This document shows positions 45,391 through 55,157 of a stretch of DNA of 64,000 nucleotides, piece by piece; within the stretch, counting starts at the first letter, position 1; each line of letters opens with the position of its first letter. The stretch is taken from NCBI GenBank assembly GCA_964577805.1, contig CAZOAG010000001.1, forward strand, positions 175,165-239,164, written 5' to 3'. The stretch comes from CAZPRW01 sp964577805. GTDB lineage: Bacteria; Verrucomicrobiota; Verrucomicrobiia; Opitutales; JAIRKQ01. The notes beneath the pieces were generated by a model. It was not told the DNA's origin and did no database searches. It saw nothing but the letters and a program-made list of their open reading frames with translations. A program made the translations under genes and the position numbers.

Positions 45391-46599
45391 ATGGAAGATA
45401 TCAGTGGACAATATTCTGTAATTGCACGTCGTTGGAGACCAAAGTCATTTAAAGAAGTAATAGGACAGCAACACATAGTAACTACATTATCTAATGCAAT
45501 TTTGTCCAATCGAATTGCACATGCTTACCTCTTTGTCGGCCCAAGAGGTACTGGAAAAACTACAATGGCCAGATTATTAGCAACGGCAATCAATGCACCA
45601 GGTGGGCCGTCCATAACATTTAATGAAAATAGCGAATTAGCGCGTGCTATAGCATCAGGAAACTATATGGATGTCATAGAAATCGATGGAGCATCAAATA
45701 ACTCCGTTGAACAAATCCGTAATTTGCGTGAAGAATGTCGATATGCACCTACATCTTGTAATTATAAAATATACATTATTGACGAAGTCCACATGCTATC
45801 AACAGCAGCGTTCAATGCATTGCTAAAAACATTAGAAGAACCACCTGCACACGTGAAATTTATCTTTGCAACAACAGAAGCTCATAAAATCCTCCCTACT
45901 ATCGTTTCTCGTTGTCAACGATTTTCGTTTCGCCCAATTCCTATATCAATGTTGACAGAAAAATTATCACTAATCGCTAAATCTGACAACATCAACATAT
46001 CGGACGATGCACTTTCTATTATCGCAAAATTGGCAAATGGTAGTGTGCGAGATGCTGAATCTATATTAGAACGCATGTCAACCACGAGCAATGGTGAAAT
46101 CACAACAGAAGACATCAATCAAGCATATGGATTGGCCGACAAAAAAACGATAGAAGCAATTATCAGCAGCATGTACTTTGGCGATTATAAAAAACTCATT
46201 CAATTGTCAAAATCCGTCATTGCATCAAATTGCGACATTTATGCAGTAATTTGCGATATAGAAACAACACTATACGAGCAATTATCAAATATTTTAGATA
46301 ATGACAGCAATTATCCAGACAGAATGATCCGTATCATTGAAGAAATCCATAGATCAAAAGATACATTACGAACAGGAATTTCCGAAGAAATCAATTTTGA
46401 AACAGCTTTGTTAAAAGCATCAGAACATGGACAATCTCGTGCAATAGATACATTATTGCGAGATATTCGTGCATTACAAAAATCACCCAATGCACAACTC
46501 ATTACAGACAAGGAACAGTCAAACGAACAATCACGACTATCTCCAGAAGTACGCGCAGTGTTGCAGGATGGATTTCGGGCACAATTAACCACAAACTGA
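45391..46599 (+). CDS. dnaX: DNA polymerase III subunit gamma/tau (short)
   Basis: DnaX is the clamp-loader ATPase. The 402-residue protein has Walker A GPRGTGKTT, Walker B IIDEVHMLS, sensor 1 FIFATTEAHKIL and the SRCQRFSFR arginine finger. The zinc module that normally lies between Walker A and the DVIEIDGAS motif has no Cys at all. The protein ends after domain III, so it corresponds to a gamma-like form without the tau DnaB- and alpha-binding domains. The ATG at 45391 is used, as TTG at 45382 adds only three residues. xerD follows after 14 bases. Confidence 0.93.
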   Translation: MEDISGQYSVIARRWRPKSFKEVIGQQHIVTTLSNAILSNRIAHAYLFVGPRGTGKTTMARLLATAINAPGGPSITFNENSELARAIASGNYMDVIEIDGASNNSVEQIRNLREECRYAPTSCNYKIYIIDEVHMLSTAAFNALLKTLEEPPAHVKFIFATTEAHKILPTIVSRCQRFSFRPIPISMLTEKLSLIAKSDNINISDDALSIIAKLANGSVRDAESILERMSTTSNGEITTEDINQAYGLADKKTIEAIISSMYFGDYKKLIQLSKSVIASNCDIYAVICDIETTLYEQLSNILDNDSNYPDRMIRIIEEIHRSKDTLRTGISEEINFETALLKASEHGQSRAIDTLLRDIRALQKSPNAQLITDKEQSNEQSRLSPEVRAVLQDGFRAQLTTN

Positions 46600-46613
46600 A
46601 CAAAATCAATACG

Positions 46614-47528
46614 ATGAAAGATATCGACAAATGCCTCCTACAAGACATTGACGACTTTCTCGTACACCTTTCATTGGAAAAGGGATATAGCAAAAACACT
46701 GTAAATAGTTATGAACATGATTTACACGCTTTCGCCACATACATTTCAAAAAATGACATAACGTCATGGACAGACATCACAATTGAAAATATACGACGAT
46801 GGTTACAATTTATTAATGATAACAATTGTTCAGCAGTGACAGCATCACGTAAATTATCAGCACTACGATCATTTAGCAAATTCATCAAACCAAAATATGA
46901 TAATTTTTTCAAGATAATAAGACAAATAAAACGTCCACAATGCGGCAGAAAATTACCAAATACAATCTCTGCGCAAAATATGGACACATTATTGTCTGTT
47001 GAAGACAACAACTCATTGATCGCTATACGTGATGCAGCAATTATGGAACTCATGTATAGCAGCGGATTGCGTGTTTCAGAGATTTGCAGCCTGTTAATAA
47101 CATCTATTGACATCGAAAATCAATTCGTTCGTATTTATGGGAAGGGATCAAAAGAACGCATTGTGCCATTTGGAACAATTGCAAAAGAAAAAATCAATCA
47201 TTACTTAACAGTTGCTCGTCCACAATTATCGCGAACATACAGCGATAGCACATTATTTTTGAACATAAGAGGGAAAAAACTATCACGCAAAACCATCTGG
47301 ATGCATTTGAAAGAAAAAGCACTAAAGTCTGGAATTCAATATAATGTCACTCCTCATGCGTTGCGGCATTCATTCGCAACACATTTATTAGAAAATGGAG
47401 CAGATCTACGATCAATCCAAACAATGCTTGGACATTCCGATATTTCAACAACACAAATTTATACAGAAGTAAACAAGAAGAAGCTAATATCAGATTATAA
47501 AAAATTCCATCAAAGAGATAAATTTTAA
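46614..47528 (+). CDS. xerD: Tyrosine recombinase XerC/XerD
   Basis: Xer recombinases resolve chromosome dimers at dif. The 304-residue protein has an N-terminal SAM-like core-binding domain (YSKNTVNSYEHDLHAFATYI) and a catalytic domain with Arg in SSGLRVSEIC, Lys in GKGSKERIVPFG, the HxxR block PHALRHSFATHLLENGADL, His in LGHSDISTT and the Tyr nucleophile in QIYTEV. Full length and conserved motifs fit a housekeeping Xer protein rather than a mobile integrase. XerC versus XerD cannot be decided here. Confidence 0.9.
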   Translation: MKDIDKCLLQDIDDFLVHLSLEKGYSKNTVNSYEHDLHAFATYISKNDITSWTDITIENIRRWLQFINDNNCSAVTASRKLSALRSFSKFIKPKYDNFFKIIRQIKRPQCGRKLPNTISAQNMDTLLSVEDNNSLIAIRDAAIMELMYSSGLRVSEICSLLITSIDIENQFVRIYGKGSKERIVPFGTIAKEKINHYLTVARPQLSRTYSDSTLFLNIRGKKLSRKTIWMHLKEKALKSGIQYNVTPHALRHSFATHLLENGADLRSIQTMLGHSDISTTQIYTEVNKKKLISDYKKFHQRDKF

Positions 47529-47566
47529 AAAAATTTTTTTATCATATCAACTTTTGCTCAATTTTC

Positions 47567-48088
47567 TTATGAAAATAAATTTTTCGCAAATTCAAAAACA
47601 GAAGAAAAGATCCGATCCGGCATTACTTCATGATGAAGTTTATCCGATATAAGAACAGAATTAATTCCAGCATTTTTTCCAGATAACACATCAATAGATT
47701 TATCTCCGACCATGTAACAGTTTGAACGGTCTAAACGATGTTTTTCCATCCTTTCTGTAATAAACCTTGGAGATGGCTTGCGATAAACACACTTCTCTGT
47801 CGGCAGCTCTGGAGCAACACATATATCTTCGAACGGCAAAGGATAGTCGTATCCAAATTTAGAACACATTTTTTTATTACATAATACAACGTCATTAAAC
47901 GTCATTAATCCTCTTGATATTCCACTCTGATTAGTAAAAAGAAACAACTTACATCCCATTGATCGCAATATCGAAATACCTTCTTTAACACCTGATAACA
48001 ATTCTACTTCATCAGGATTTTTTAAATAATGTTTATCCTCTATCAACGTACCGTCACGGTCCAAAAAAATTCCAATTGATTCAGACAT
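47567..48088 (-). CDS. gmhB: D,D-heptose 1,7-bisphosphate phosphatase family protein
   Basis: GmhB removes the C7 phosphate in ADP-heptose synthesis for the LPS inner core. The 173-residue HAD protein has FLDRDGTLIEDKHYL (nucleophile and acid Asp), FTNQSGISRGLM, the Lys in YRKPSP and GDKSIDV. The Cys/His zinc loop of E. coli GmhB is missing; only one Cys remains near the Lys. A histidinol-phosphatase-like role is possible in this family, but the lipid A genes in the window favour heptose. It is followed closely by the upstream membrane gene on the same strand. Confidence 0.85.
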   Translation of the reverse strand: MSESIGIFLDRDGTLIEDKHYLKNPDEVELLSGVKEGISILRSMGCKLFLFTNQSGISRGLMTFNDVVLCNKKMCSKFGYDYPLPFEDICVAPELPTEKCVYRKPSPRFITERMEKHRLDRSNCYMVGDKSIDVLSGKNAGINSVLISDKLHHEVMPDRIFSSVFEFAKNLFS

Positions 48089-48099
48089 TGCTTAAAACC

Positions 48100-49092
48100 C
48101 TAATTTCTGCTGCCAGAAATCATATTACACAACCTATAATTGAATAAATACGGCAACACAGCACTCATAAGCATGATCGCAATTGCCACATTGCTAAACA
48201 CAGACATACCACTTTTTCCAAGAAAAACCAATGGAACAATTGGCAAAAACAACAATCCTGTCATCAACAATGAATATCCCAAAAAGTCCTTTTGTTGCAA
48301 ATTTTTCATACATTCAACATTGTCCAACGATTGCAAATGCACTGCCCGACTCATTCCACATAATATCATTGCTGTAAATATACCCTGCACTATCGACATC
48401 AATAACACAGCATGACAGAATTTTTCATCAGATATATTAAACAAAAACAACCAAAAATAACCGCTTTGCCACGTCAACAAAACACTTATAATTCGCCGCA
48501 CAGATCGCTTGGCAAAAAACAATACTGGAACAAAAAACAAGGAACTATAAATCAAAATATTTACAACAATGCGCGATCCATTCGTCCATTGGAAACCATC
48601 CAATTTAAAAATATTCAATGCAAAACTGACAAGATATGATCTATTAACAAGCGCCCAAAATATCAACAATGGAAACGATGCACGCAAAGAAAATGTCTCC
48701 ACCCAACCACAAATTGGATACGACGCTAATAGCATGCCAATTCCTAAGACAACCATCATGGAATCAACAACATCCTGCCCATGCATCCCAAACCACAACA
48801 AAGATATTGCCATCAAATGAAATATCAGAAACTTTTTTATTACATATCTAACATCACCTTTACCAGTCAACAATAACATTGCGATATTAAATGTCATTAA
48901 CCCTGCCAATGATGTTATATTGCCCAAAAAACATAAGATTGACGCAAGGCAGAACAAAATAATAAAACACTTTGGATGCGACAAGAACTTTGAATTCAAA
49001 TCTTTAACACAACCAAGATTCGGCATCCCAGTATTCTCTAAAAAAAGAAATAAAAAATAAGAAACAGCAACAAGTACAATATCAGAAATCAT
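48100..49092 (-). CDS. Polytopic membrane protein, divergent NuoN/MrpD-like
   Basis: The 330-residue protein has about ten hydrophobic helices. Its second half follows the pattern of antiporter-like complex I subunits: VRRIISVLLTWQSGYFW (family: iKRllAYSSisH.Gy), and later SLDNVECMKNLQQKDFLGYS then LPIVPLVFLGKSG (family: slaGiPp..GF..K). The conserved Lys and Glu of active antiporter subunits are only partly kept and the protein is shorter than NuoM or NuoN. It may be a derived antiporter subunit or a decaying one. No other nuo or mrp gene is adjacent except a small membrane ORF upstream. Confidence 0.5.
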   Translation of the reverse strand: MISDIVLVAVSYFLFLFLENTGMPNLGCVKDLNSKFLSHPKCFIILFCLASILCFLGNITSLAGLMTFNIAMLLLTGKGDVRYVIKKFLIFHLMAISLLWFGMHGQDVVDSMMVVLGIGMLLASYPICGWVETFSLRASFPLLIFWALVNRSYLVSFALNIFKLDGFQWTNGSRIVVNILIYSSLFFVPVLFFAKRSVRRIISVLLTWQSGYFWLFLFNISDEKFCHAVLLMSIVQGIFTAMILCGMSRAVHLQSLDNVECMKNLQQKDFLGYSLLMTGLLFLPIVPLVFLGKSGMSVFSNVAIAIMLMSAVLPYLFNYRLCNMISGSRN

Positions 49093-49129
49093 ATTTTTAT
49101 TTAAAAAACTACAAAATTACACATAACGG

Positions 49130-49285
49130 TCATTGTTTGTGAAAACGATGCAATATGATCCCTCTTAGACACAATGCTCCTGCAATAATTAATGCAAAAC
49201 TGCCAACAATAACACTCTCAAAGAAAAATTTTACGACAACACGGTCGATAAAATCACAAAGTTTTACTATTTTTTTTAAAATCAT
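49130..49285 (-). CDS. Small single-helix membrane protein
   Basis: A 51-residue frame from ATG 49285 lies between upp and the NuoN-like gene on the same strand. It reads MILKKIVKLCDFIDRVVV, then a hydrophobic helix (VIVGSFALIIAGALCL) and a basic end. CDFIDR followed by one helix resembles the C-terminal end of NuoL/MrpA-type subunits, so it may be a remnant or a small accessory subunit. No ribosome binding site is seen. It is too short for a firm call. Confidence 0.4.
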   Translation of the reverse strand: MILKKIVKLCDFIDRVVVKFFFESVIVGSFALIIAGALCLRGIILHRFHKQ

Positions 49286-49295
49286 AAACAAATAT

Positions 49296-49916
49296 TTATT
49301 TTGTATCATATGCACGATCGCCAAAATCTCCAAGACCTGGAAATATAAACTTATGATCGTCTAATCGTTCATCTATCGCCGCTGTAAAAATCGGTATTTC
49401 TGGAAATGAATTTTCCAAATAACGTACACCTTCTGGCGACGCTAACATAGAAACCATCGCAACATGTGCAGGATTTTTTTCTAAAATAGCGTTTAACGCC
49501 AACTCAGCAGAATGTCCAGTAGCAAGCATTGGATCAATGACAATAACAAACCTATCCTCTATTTTGGGCAATTTACAGTAATACGTACGCGCTATTGCAG
49601 TTGTTTCATCTCGTTCCATTCCTATATATCCTATTGAAACATCTTGCAACAATTCAACAGCTGGCTGTAACATTGACAATCCAGCACGTAAAATTGGTAT
49701 CACTACTATCGATTGTGCTATATCTGTACCATTATAATCAGCTAATGGAGTACGAATTTTTTTAACTTTTGTCCTAAGATTTCGAGTGGCTTCAATTATT
49801 AAAAAATAACTCAATTGCTTCCCTAACTCCCGAAAACGCGACGATTGAGTACGTTCATCCCTCAAATCTGTCAAAATTTTACTAGCAATAGGATGCTCTA
49901 TAACATGTAATGTCAT
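49296..49916 (-). CDS. upp: Uracil phosphoribosyltransferase
   Basis: Upp salvages uracil to UMP with PRPP. The 206-residue protein has the PRPP loop VIVIDPMLATGHSAELAL, the IPILRAGLSML segment and the uracil-binding C-terminus FPGLGDFGDRAYDTK. The ATG at 49916 matches the family N-terminus (LHVIEHPIASKIL). It indicates that the cell takes up or recycles pyrimidine bases. It heads a short run of same-strand genes including the NuoN-like protein. Confidence 0.95.
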   Translation of the reverse strand: MTLHVIEHPIASKILTDLRDERTQSSRFRELGKQLSYFLIIEATRNLRTKVKKIRTPLADYNGTDIAQSIVVIPILRAGLSMLQPAVELLQDVSIGYIGMERDETTAIARTYYCKLPKIEDRFVIVIDPMLATGHSAELALNAILEKNPAHVAMVSMLASPEGVRYLENSFPEIPIFTAAIDERLDDHKFIFPGLGDFGDRAYDTK

Positions 49917-50010
49917 CAAGCATCATGAAAAAATTTTGTACGATATAATCAATGTCATTTTTTAGAAAGTTTTAATAAAATAAAAACATTTCATAATAAC
50001 ACGTTTAATA

Positions 50011-51507
50011 TCACTTTCTCTTTTTCATCCTCTGCATCATGTGCCATACGAAAGCGTTTACATTGTCCTTTTTGATCAAACCATCCTTCTTCCTGTTCTG
50101 TTGCACATCTCTTTTCTTCGAATCCATTTCACGCAACTCACGCCTTATTTTCTCTTCTTCATTCAATGGAAACAAAGTAAAAGGATGTATTCGCGTATAA
50201 TCATTATATGGCTTTGTAGCATCATATTCTTCACGAGCGATTCTTAGAGCATATTCTTCATCAACAGATGGTTGTTGTTCTACAAATTTTTGTGTAGATT
50301 CTTTACTATCAACAACAGCATGTAACAGCTGCTCCCATTTATCTATCACATATTCATTACGAAATTCTTCCAAGCTCTCACGTGCTAGTTTCCCTTGTTG
50401 ATGTCGATATTCATCGTCTGTCAATAACTTAATCGCTTCACGGGCAATACCAGCGGCATCATCTTTTCCGACTACAATAGTGCCATTTTTCGTTGTTTCC
50501 AAATATTCCATTTTCGTCACAATATTCGGCAATCCATATGCTTTGGCCTCTGTTAACACCATCCCCCAACTTTCATACAACGATGGCATAATTAATACAG
50601 CTGCATTCCGGTAGAACTTATCAACATCTAAAGTAAGCCCGGGAAATTCAATAGAGTTTTCTGGAATATTTAATCTTTTTGCCTCATGTGATAATTCTTT
50701 TTTTACGCCGTCAGGACATGCTCCTACCATTTGCAATTTTGCATCTGGAACCTTTTTTACAATCTCGCCAAACGCTTGGATCGCCAACTTTGGACGTTTT
50801 ACATAAACATCATTAATCCTACCAACAAACAATATATTTTTACTAGTTAACGGTGATGGCGTAATTTTATCTAAATCAAATGTTAATGGATTCGGCATAT
50901 ACATAGATTGCTTTATTCCGGATAATCGCCTCAATTTGGCATCAACTTTTGACAAAACACATAGTACATCGCTTCGAATAAGTGATTTTTGTATGTCGAA
51001 ATTTTTTATCGTCAAATTTCTAAATGTAAAATTACAATAAGCAGTGTGATACACGCTAATGATCTTGCATAAATTTTTTCTAAGCTTTTTTACACACTCT
51101 TCTGACAACAACCCTTGCCCACTATCAACAATAACATCAATATGTTCTTTTTCTTGAAAAGATGGAATGTGTTTGTCCCATTGATCCGGAATAATCACTT
51201 TTGTCACATTTTCTACAACTGGTGGATGAACTCGCGTCTCTTGCTTCGCAACCTCAAATACCCTATATCCTTGACGTTTTGCCAACTCTGTCGTCAATAT
51301 TTGATGCACACGAACAATTCCACCTCCACAACCAGAGTATTGATGCACAAATGCCACATTCAACACTCTTTTGTCTTTTAAATCAATTGGTTTGATTGAA
51401 TGCGCACCAATTTTAGGCGTTACAGTCTTAGAAACGCCATCGTTGTATTCGTTTAAAGGCACTATCTCAGTTATCGCTGTTGAGGCGTTGAGGCTCAATT
51501 TTTCCAT
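50011..51507 (-). CDS. GT4-family glycosyltransferase
   Basis: The 498-residue protein has a GT-B fold with LFVGRINDVYVKRPKLAIQAFGE opening the C-terminal domain, LQMVGACPDG, and the EX7E motif ESWGMVLTE followed by AKAYGLPNIV. GT4 enzymes transfer sugars from nucleotide donors, often to lipopolysaccharide or polysaccharide. A basic, Arg/Lys- and Glu-rich tail of about 80 residues extends beyond the normal domain end. The ATG at 51507 is chosen; the upstream frame to 51654 overlaps lpxB. It is divergent from lpxB, so an LPS core role is plausible but unproven. Confidence 0.85.
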   Translation of the reverse strand: MEKLSLNASTAITEIVPLNEYNDGVSKTVTPKIGAHSIKPIDLKDKRVLNVAFVHQYSGCGGGIVRVHQILTTELAKRQGYRVFEVAKQETRVHPPVVENVTKVIIPDQWDKHIPSFQEKEHIDVIVDSGQGLLSEECVKKLRKNLCKIISVYHTAYCNFTFRNLTIKNFDIQKSLIRSDVLCVLSKVDAKLRRLSGIKQSMYMPNPLTFDLDKITPSPLTSKNILFVGRINDVYVKRPKLAIQAFGEIVKKVPDAKLQMVGACPDGVKKELSHEAKRLNIPENSIEFPGLTLDVDKFYRNAAVLIMPSLYESWGMVLTEAKAYGLPNIVTKMEYLETTKNGTIVVGKDDAAGIAREAIKLLTDDEYRHQQGKLARESLEEFRNEYVIDKWEQLLHAVVDSKESTQKFVEQQPSVDEEYALRIAREEYDATKPYNDYTRIHPFTLFPLNEEEKIRRELREMDSKKRDVQQNRKKDGLIKKDNVNAFVWHMMQRMKKRK

Positions 51508-51631
51508 CCATAAGTCGTGGATCGTAAAAACAACCAACCTATAATCAACCGCAAATTGTAAAAAATTGCACAATTTACATTTAATCCCTTTCGTTTGACA
51601 ACAACAACCATTTTCTTTCACTCGAAGATGC

Positions 51632-52801
51632 GTGAAAAAATCAATTGTTGGCAAGTTTCAAAACATCAAAAAACGAGTCGACCTGTTGATTATTGCAGGA
51701 GAACATTCAGGCGACCAACACGCGGCGGAACTGGTAAAACAACTCAGATCATGTCGCCCGAACACAACGATAGCTGCGTTTGGCGGAAGTGCATTGCAAC
51801 AAGCAGGCGCAGAATTAATATTCGACATGACCAAATTTTCAGTTGTGGGACTATATGAAGTCATTGTAAATTTCTTTTTTTTCGCTAGACTATTAAAGAG
51901 TGTGTATTCCTGGATATTAACCAATAAACCACGCACAATATGTTTTGTCGATTATCCAGGATTTAACTTGCGGCTAGCAAAAATGTTATTCGACAACAAA
52001 ATCGCCAATAAATCTGGCGGTGACATCAAATTATTATATTATATCTCTCCTCAAGTATGGGCTTGGAAGGCAAAACGCAAATACCAAATTGCAAAAATGA
52101 TAGACAGTATGGCAACAATATTGCCATTCGAAAAACAATTTTTCAGCAATACCGACCTCAATGTATCATTCGTAGGGCATCCATTCATCCATGAACATTA
52201 CAAACCTGATATCATTTATCAACAAAATGGACCAATTCTATTATCCCCTGGAAGTAGAAAATCTGCAATAAAAGCAATATTTCCCATGTTGCTGGAAAGT
52301 TTTTCAGAAATTCTAAAGCACCATCCTGAAAAAATGGCAGTAGTAATATATCCCAACGGGGAAATTTTAAACATTTTACGAAAAATATTAAATAAACATT
52401 TTTCAAATATTAGCGGCAATGTAACATTTGTATCGGATGGTATCCAAATAGGAGCATCTGCTGCAATAATGAGCTCTGGAACAATGTCATTAAAATGCTG
52501 TTTAGCAGGAATTCCAGGTGCTATTGTTTATAAAACACACCCATTAACTTATGCCATCGGGAAAGCGGTGGTTAAGATAAAATTTTTAGGAATGGCGAAT
52601 ATTTTGCTCGGAAAAGGAGTATGGCGAGAATTTTTACAATCCAGATTCCGTCCGAAATCTGTAGCCAAATATATCATACAATGCACACATAATGAAAAAT
52701 CAATATCTGCTTTTGAAACAGCAGCACAGGAATTAAAACAAAAACTATCGCGAGCGATAGATATGTCTGTTGTTGACTGGATAATAACAGCTATACAATA
52801 A
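51632..52801 (+). CDS. lpxB: Lipid-A-disaccharide synthase
   Basis: LpxB joins UDP-2,3-diacylglucosamine and lipid X. The 389-residue GT19 protein has LLIIAGEHSGDQHAAELV at the start, DYPGFNLRLAK, YYISPQVWAWKAKR, FVGHPF and LSPGSRKSAI, all family blocks. The start is GTG at 51632. It is separated from the lpxD/C/A genes by 14 kb. The DUF58 gene follows closely. lpxK and lpxH are not in the window. Confidence 0.95.
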   Translation: MKKSIVGKFQNIKKRVDLLIIAGEHSGDQHAAELVKQLRSCRPNTTIAAFGGSALQQAGAELIFDMTKFSVVGLYEVIVNFFFFARLLKSVYSWILTNKPRTICFVDYPGFNLRLAKMLFDNKIANKSGGDIKLLYYISPQVWAWKAKRKYQIAKMIDSMATILPFEKQFFSNTDLNVSFVGHPFIHEHYKPDIIYQQNGPILLSPGSRKSAIKAIFPMLLESFSEILKHHPEKMAVVIYPNGEILNILRKILNKHFSNISGNVTFVSDGIQIGASAAIMSSGTMSLKCCLAGIPGAIVYKTHPLTYAIGKAVVKIKFLGMANILLGKGVWREFLQSRFRPKSVAKYIIQCTHNEKSISAFETAAQELKQKLSRAIDMSVVDWIITAIQ

Positions 52802-52809
52802 AATTGTAT

Positions 52810-53646
52810 ATGTCATTTTTACAAAAAACTTTGTCTAAATTATATTGTAAATATTTTCCGCGAAATGGTGTGATTTATGGCGATACTCGTCCATATACTG
52901 ATGGAGACGACATTCGATTAATCAATTGGTCATCAACAGCCAAAACAGGAGAAACTATAGTAAATACTCTATCAAAAGACAGCGGCAATGACATTATTAT
53001 TGCTATTGATACAAGCGCATCAATGGAATATTCTACACAACAACAATCTAAAACAAAATTAGCACAATCAATTATAAATCAATTGCTATCTTTATCCAAA
53101 ACACATCATGATAAAATAGGACTGTTTTTTTTAGGCACCAACGAACAATATTATGTCAGACCGCAAAATAATATTGCAACAATACAACATTTAATCGCAC
53201 AATCAAAACTAATAAACAATCAAGATTTGCATAAAGATATTGCTGCATTGTATCACATAATAAAAAAACGTTCCAACATCATTATTATAACTGATATTTT
53301 TGGAATATTGTATGATAGAAAAAAAATAGCATCACATATACATCAATTGTCTGCCAAACATGATATTTCATTGATCATTATTAATGATAAAAACGATATA
53401 ATTCCTCATAAAATAGGAATAATCTCACTAGAAGACATAGAAACTGGTGATATATTTGAAATCAATACTAACGACCACTCAAAAATTAATCACTTGCACA
53501 ATAAATTTCAAAAATACTGCGAAACAGCAATCAATGACCTGCAAAAACTTGGCATACGAATAAGTCTAATAGAAACATCAATGAATAACGATGATGCAAC
53601 ATTACAGTTTTTTCAAAATATTGTTTATAAAAAAATTAAAAATTAA
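52810..53646 (+). CDS. DUF58 protein with vWA-like domain
   Basis: The 278-residue protein has the DUF58 signature DDIRLINWSSTAKTGE followed by a vWA-like fold with a MIDAS motif DTSASM and a second metal-site Thr/Asp region (IIITDIFG). DUF58 proteins usually pair with MoxR AAA+ ATPases in metal insertion, complex assembly or secretion-related maturation. No MoxR gene is adjacent, so the partner must be elsewhere. It follows lpxB by eight bases and probably shares its transcript. Confidence 0.85.
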   Translation: MSFLQKTLSKLYCKYFPRNGVIYGDTRPYTDGDDIRLINWSSTAKTGETIVNTLSKDSGNDIIIAIDTSASMEYSTQQQSKTKLAQSIINQLLSLSKTHHDKIGLFFLGTNEQYYVRPQNNIATIQHLIAQSKLINNQDLHKDIAALYHIIKKRSNIIIITDIFGILYDRKKIASHIHQLSAKHDISLIIINDKNDIIPHKIGIISLEDIETGDIFEINTNDHSKINHLHNKFQKYCETAINDLQKLGIRISLIETSMNNDDATLQFFQNIVYKKIKN

Positions 53647-53743
53647 TAGCATCTTTCGTGTCTATAAAACATACAGTTTTTTCCAAAAATTTTCAGTAAA
53701 ATATTGAATAGCTACCAAAAATTCTACAACTTCGTAATATTGA

Positions 53744-55012
53744 ATGAAATCATCGTTATATAAAAAAGATGGAGCACTTGCGTGGTTGGCCTGGTTTTCA
53801 GCTGTAATTTTCTATTTTTATCAAGGAGTTGTTCGTGTCGCACCGAGTGTAATGGAACATGAGCTGGCATCTGCATTCGCAGCATCTGCAACAACATTAG
53901 CTTCATCATTAGGTGCATTTTATTTCATTTATTCACCATTACAATTATTTGTAGGACTATTATTTGATAAATTTGGTGGCAGAAAAATATTAATCCCAGC
54001 ATCAGTTCTAGTAATAATAGGATGTTTGCTGCCAACGTTGCCATCATATCATTTAACAAATATTACATTAGGACGCATAGCTACTGGCACAGGTGCGAGT
54101 TGCGCATTTATTGGAGTAATGTATGTGGCAGCTGTATGGTTTCATGATACTAGATTAGCAATGCTGTCAGGAATGACGACAGCTATCGGATTTGCCGGTG
54201 CTCTAATGGGACAATCTCCATTGTCATATTTAATCGATAATGTAGGATGGCAATCAACATTTACATGGCTAGCAGCTGTTGGGACAATAATAACCGTCCT
54301 ATTAACAATATTTATTCCAAAAACACCACATTGGGAAAACCGACAACAATCATTAGAAACAACAGATGAACCAAATATGACATTCTTGTCAGGGTTAATC
54401 AGTGTATTTACAAACAAACAAACATGGATCATCGGACTTGTTGGCGGATGTCTGTATATGCCAACGATAGTATTTGGAGATTTATGGGGAATTCAATATA
54501 TCCAATGTACATTAGGACTGACAAAATCCCACGCAGCACAATTGGCTGGCATGATGTTCGTCGGATGGTTAATAGGAAGCCCATTATCTGGCATTCTTTC
54601 TGATAGAATAAAATGTCGCAGAAAACTGCTGATCTCTAGTGGCCTATTAAGCACAACATTATTCTTAATATTGCTATTGTGTCCTATCGAAAATTCATAT
54701 GCAATTGGACTGTTGTTATTTTTAACAGGAGTGACTTCCAGCCCTCAAGTAATATGTTTTGTCGCAAGTTTAGAAGCAAATAAACCGTCTGCAAAAGGCA
54801 GCGCTATTGCTGTTGTCAATATGATTGTGATGATAGTTGGTGGAATATTTCAACCGATCGTAGGATATTTAATCGACAATGGATGTTCACTGCATTCAGG
54901 AGGAACAATAACCTGCGCAACATTTAAAAATGCTCTACTTACCATGCCATTAGTGACATTTGCAGGAACAATACTCGCTTGCTTCATAAAAAAACAAAAG
55001 AAAAATCTTTAA
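53744..55012 (+). CDS. MFS transporter
   Basis: The 422-residue protein has twelve predicted membrane helices with the MFS loop motif LFDKFGGRK between helices 2 and 3, and a matching LSDRIKCRR between helices 8 and 9. It resembles the anion/cation symporter and sugar-phosphate-like MFS group common in intracellular bacteria, but the substrate cannot be told. It is monocistronic. In a host-associated cell it is a candidate nutrient importer. Confidence 0.85.
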   Translation: MKSSLYKKDGALAWLAWFSAVIFYFYQGVVRVAPSVMEHELASAFAASATTLASSLGAFYFIYSPLQLFVGLLFDKFGGRKILIPASVLVIIGCLLPTLPSYHLTNITLGRIATGTGASCAFIGVMYVAAVWFHDTRLAMLSGMTTAIGFAGALMGQSPLSYLIDNVGWQSTFTWLAAVGTIITVLLTIFIPKTPHWENRQQSLETTDEPNMTFLSGLISVFTNKQTWIIGLVGGCLYMPTIVFGDLWGIQYIQCTLGLTKSHAAQLAGMMFVGWLIGSPLSGILSDRIKCRRKLLISSGLLSTTLFLILLLCPIENSYAIGLLLFLTGVTSSPQVICFVASLEANKPSAKGSAIAVVNMIVMIVGGIFQPIVGYLIDNGCSLHSGGTITCATFKNALLTMPLVTFAGTILACFIKKQKKNL

Positions 55013-55157
55013 AGATTCCCTATCTTTTTACTAATCATATATCAAAAAATATTTCTAATATATAATTCCTGTAGCAGTATTATGGCAATCAGTTAAAACA
55101 ACAAAAATCTTGTCATTAAAACCTAGTGATATTTTATATGCATCATAAGTAAAATAG

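Noticed and set aside
46614..47528. Tyrosine recombinase considered as a phage or island integrase
   Set aside because: Length and motifs fit housekeeping XerC/XerD, it sits behind dnaX, and no attachment repeats or phage genes are nearby.
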